DNA from: an uncultured Desulfomonile sp. | GTDB taxonomy: Bacteria; Desulfobacterota; Desulfomonilia; Desulfomonilales; Desulfomonilaceae | Length of the DNA: 8,113 bases | NCBI GenBank assembly: GCA_937915285.1 | Contig: CALDNG010000271.1 | Coordinates: forward strand, 1-8,113 | Direction: 5' to 3' | Shown: positions 6,037 through 8,113 of the stretch, in pieces | How positions within the stretch are numbered: position 1 is the first letter of the stretch | Layout: each line of letters opens with the position of its first letter | Position numbers and translations under genes: made by a program | The notes under the pieces: generated by a model | What the model saw: only the letters and a program-made list of their open reading frames with translations | The model's database searches: none | Told to the model about the DNA's origin: nothing

Positions 6037-6231
6037 ATGTCACGAGTTTGCGAGATTTGCGGTAAGGGGCCTTTAAAAGGCTATAATGTGAGTCACGCTC
6101 ACAACCGCACCAAGAAGACGTCACTGCCCAATCTGCAGAAATTGAGAATAGTCGAGAATTCCGGCCGGGTTCGCAGGGCAAAGGTCTGCACGCGCTGTAT
6201 TCGGTCAAACATGGTTTCAAAGGCCCCCTAG
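6037..6231 (+). CDS. rpmB: 50S ribosomal protein L28 (four-cysteine type)
   Basis: This 64-residue protein has the typical length of the shorter bacterial L28 form. It opens with [20 protein letters not shown] (2-21) and includes HNRTKK (22-27), PNLQKLRI (31-38) and [10 protein letters not shown] (49-58). The cysteine pairs C5/C8 and C51/C54 make a C+ (zinc-ribbon) L28, the kind expected to bind structural zinc. L28 sits in the large subunit near the E site. The start has AAGGAG (6024-6029) at 7 bases. rpmG (L33), its common partner elsewhere, is not next to it; the next gene is convergent. In many bacteria C+ forms have zinc-free duplicates controlled by zinc status, but whether this genome has one cannot be seen here. 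Confidence 0.96.
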   Translation: MSRVCEICGKGPLKGYNVSHAHNRTKKTSLPNLQKLRIVENSGRVRRAKVCTRCIRSNMVSKAP

Positions 6232-6293
6232 GCAAGCTTGAGACGGAATCAGTACCGGCAGTTCCATTTACTGCACAGGTTCAACAATAAGAA

Positions 6294-6323
6294 ACAGGCG
6301 AGGTTGATGTCAGCCTCGCCTGT
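6294..6323. terminator. Hairpin terminator between convergent rpmB and rel
   Basis: ACAGGCGAGG (6294-6303) and CCTCGCCTGT (6314-6323) are exact reverse complements around a 10-base loop. Read on the minus strand, the stem is followed by TTTCTTATTGTT, a fair T-rich tail, so it suits rel, which ends 28 bp away. On the plus strand the tail is only GTGTTAT, but the hairpin could still help end the rpmB transcript. A bidirectional terminator in a convergent gap is the simplest reading. Confidence 0.8.
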
Positions 6324-6351
6324 GTTATGACAGCCTTACCATTCTTCCCGC

Positions 6352-8113
6352 CTAGGCCATTCCCAGACGCTCTACATTCTCCACTCCCTTGACACGCTGC
6401 AGAGAATGAATGATCCGTGTCAAATGATCCACATCTCGAACCTTTACCATGAAAAATCCCTTTGCCTCGCGATCGTTTATTACATTCACATTTGCCTGGA
6501 TTATATCGGAATCGTTCGATGTGAAAACGCTGCTGATGGTGGCGAGCATACCCGGACGGTTAACCGAATGCACAACTATCTTAACCATCCGGTCATGAGC
6601 CTGTTTCTCATCCCAACTGGCGTCGATTATCCTCTTTTGGTCGGTTTCAACGAGATTGGCGCAGTCACTCTTGTGTATGGTGACGCCTCTGCCGCGTGTA
6701 ATGAATCCGCGTATCGAATCTCCAGGTAAGGGATTGCAACATTTTGCGAAATTAACCATCACATCAGCCAGTCCCTGCACCCGCACACCGCTCTTGGAGG
6801 GGCCGGGGGCTTGACTGGCCTGCTTCTCCTCGAAGTGCTCCAGCTTGACCTTCTCCCTCTCGTGAAGCGGGATCAGTCTGGTTACAAGCACTTTCGCGGA
6901 CTGCCTGCCATAACCGATTGACGCATAAAGCTCAGACTCAGTCCTGAAATTGAACTCCTGGGCTATCCTGAGCAGTTCGCCGTCTTTTTCCAGCCGTGAC
7001 ACGTCCAAACGCCACTTCTTGAGTTCGCGCTCGACACTGTCGCGGCCCATGTCGATGGCCTTTTCCTTTTCCTGGGCCAGGATGTAATGACGGATCTTGG
7101 TGCGTGCCCTGCCGGTCTTTACATGCTTGAGCCAATCCTTGCTCGGCCGTTGATGCACCGAAGTCACTATCTCAACCGTGTCGCCCGTGTTTAACTCATA
7201 TTTGAGCGACACCATCTTGCCGTTGACCCGCGCTCCGACACAACTGTGTCCGACCTCGGTATGAATCGAGTAAGCAAAATCCAGTGGGGTCGATACCTTT
7301 GGGAATTCCTTCAGATCGCCCTTCGGAGTGAAAACATAAACATCATCCGGGTAAAGGTCGACCCTGACATTCTCGAGGAATTCGCGTGGGTCTTCCAGTT
7401 CCTGTTGCCACTCCATCATCTGTCTTAGCCAGTTGACTACTTTGGCGTCCTCATCATCGACCGAACGACCCTCCTTATAGGACCAGTGCGCCGCGATCCC
7501 CTCCTCGGCTATCAGGTCCATCTCATGGGTCCGTATCTGTATCTCTATCCTGTGACCCTCCGGACCTATGACCGTAGTGTGCAGCGATTGGTAACCGTTG
7601 CTCTTGGGCATGGCCAGATAGTCCTTGAATCGTCCAGGAACAGGCTTCCACAGCGAGTGAATCAATCCAAGCACTGTGTAACAGTCACTCACCGAGTCCA
7701 GGATTATACGGAATGCTGTCAGGTCATGGACCTGATCGAATTCCAGTCGCTGGTTCAGCATCTTGCGGTGAATACTGTAAATGTCCTTGTTTCGTCCCTT
7801 GATGATCGACTTGATGGATTCCTTTTCAAGCCGTTCACGGACTATTGTAAGAACGGTATTGACGTAAGCCTCGCGTTCCTGAAGTGAATCCTCAAGTCGT
7901 TTCTGGATATATGAGTATCTCTCGGGCTCCAGGTGTTTGAACGCAAGCTCTTCCAGGTCGGTTCTGAGCCAGTAAATACCGAGCCTTGCAGCCAACGGCG
8001 AATATATTTCCATGGTCTCGCGTGATATGCGCACCTGCGATTCACGCGGCATGTGCTTAAGCGTTCTCATGTTGTGGAGACGGTCAGCGAGTTTCACCAG
8101 GAGCACCCTGATA
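6352..8113 (-). CDS. Bifunctional (p)ppGpp synthetase/hydrolase, Rel/SpoT family, N-terminus beyond window
   Basis: The reading frame runs off the right edge; the stop is at 6352-6354. About 586 of an expected 720 or so residues are visible, so most of the HD hydrolase domain is outside. Counting from V at codon 8104-8106: the end of the HD domain, VKLADRLHNMRT (4-15); the synthetase domain with HDLTAFRII (127-135), RFKD (159-162), GYQSLHTTV (171-179), EIQIRT (188-193) and AAHWSYKEG (205-213); a TGS domain (about 250-314, VYVFTPKG); a helical region; a zinc-finger/conserved-Cys region with FAKCCNPLPGD (453-463); and a C-terminal ACT domain (about 507-584, VNRPGMLATIS). RFKD is the RXKD signature of bifunctional Rel/SpoT enzymes, unlike EXDD in monofunctional RelA. 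The enzyme makes and degrades (p)ppGpp in the stringent response and senses ribosomes through its C-terminal half. The GTG at 8104-8106 is internal, since upstream codons read I-R in frame and fit the family. Confidence 0.96.
   Translation of the reverse strand, partial: IRVLLVKLADRLHNMRTLKHMPRESQVRISRETMEIYSPLAARLGIYWLRTDLEELAFKHLEPERYSYIQKRLEDSLQEREAYVNTVLTIVRERLEKESIKSIIKGRNKDIYSIHRKMLNQRLEFDQVHDLTAFRIILDSVSDCYTVLGLIHSLWKPVPGRFKDYLAMPKSNGYQSLHTTVIGPEGHRIEIQIRTHEMDLIAEEGIAAHWSYKEGRSVDDEDAKVVNWLRQMMEWQQELEDPREFLENVRVDLYPDDVYVFTPKGDLKEFPKVSTPLDFAYSIHTEVGHSCVGARVNGKMVSLKYELNTGDTVEIVTSVHQRPSKDWLKHVKTGRARTKIRHYILAQEKEKAIDMGRDSVERELKKWRLDVSRLEKDGELLRIAQEFNFRTESELYASIGYGRQSAKVLVTRLIPLHEREKVKLEHFEEKQASQAPGPSKSGVRVQGLADVMVNFAKCCNPLPGDSIRGFITRGRGVTIHKSDCANLVETDQKRIIDASWDEKQAHDRMVKIVVHSVNRPGMLATISSVFTSNDSDIIQANVNVINDREAKGFFMVKVRDVDHLTRIIHSLQRVKGVENVERLGMA

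Noticed and set aside
6406..7887. Plus-strand ORFs of 60-133 codons opposite rel
   Set aside because: They lie entirely within the well-supported rel coding region, lack family resemblance and have no ribosome binding sites of note.
8104..8106. GTG as the true start of a short synthetase-only Rel protein
   Set aside because: The frame continues upstream to the window edge with I-R codons, and the visible start reads as the middle of the conserved HD-domain end, so the gene is only cut by the window.

Overview
The window (8113 bp, roughly 50% GC) looks like a chromosomal housekeeping segment of an anaerobic Desulfobacterota-type ('deltaproteobacterial') bacterium. This placement rests on gene content: a radical SAM protein of the AmmeMemoRadiSam type, a DUF1844 protein next to a four-cysteine ribosomal protein L28, a long exported TPR protein, and one RXKD-type Rel/SpoT enzyme. 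It is an inference from protein families and not a phylogenetic result. I see no insertion sequence, prophage, CRISPR array, tRNA or rRNA. No gap between genes exceeds 150 bp.

Layout: (1) Positions 1-865 hold the 3' end of an AmrS-like radical SAM gene, followed 16 bp later by rpe (ribulose-phosphate 3-epimerase), probably in one operon. (2) Positions 866-3788 start with a 134 bp leader that carries a weak promoter and a perfect 10 bp stem-loop. Next come a 579-residue exported protein with about 15 TPR repeats and a 331-residue exported protein that resembles MltD-type lytic transglycosylases but lacks the catalytic glutamate. (3) Positions 3789-5432 hold two proteostasis genes: a small heat-shock protein (Hsp20) behind a good sigma70-like promoter, and a CbpA-type J-domain co-chaperone without a zinc finger. 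(4) Positions 5433-6231 hold a DUF1844 protein of unknown function and rpmB (L28), closely spaced and both with strong Shine-Dalgarno sequences. (5) Positions 6232-8113 hold a convergent Rel/SpoT (p)ppGpp synthetase/hydrolase on the minus strand, cut by the window edge. A GC-rich hairpin between rpmB and rel probably terminates transcription, mainly for rel.

How the genes fit together: the TPR protein and the MltD-like protein are both predicted to be exported and are 53 bp apart, so they may form a cell-envelope module. Hsp20 holds unfolded proteins, and CbpA can feed clients to DnaK. L28 and Rel both concern translation and its control, though they are transcribed towards each other. I found no convincing new multi-gene system. 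The best leads are the MltD-like protein with its altered active site, the stem-loop before the TPR gene, and a weak heat-shock-like promoter before the DUF1844 gene.
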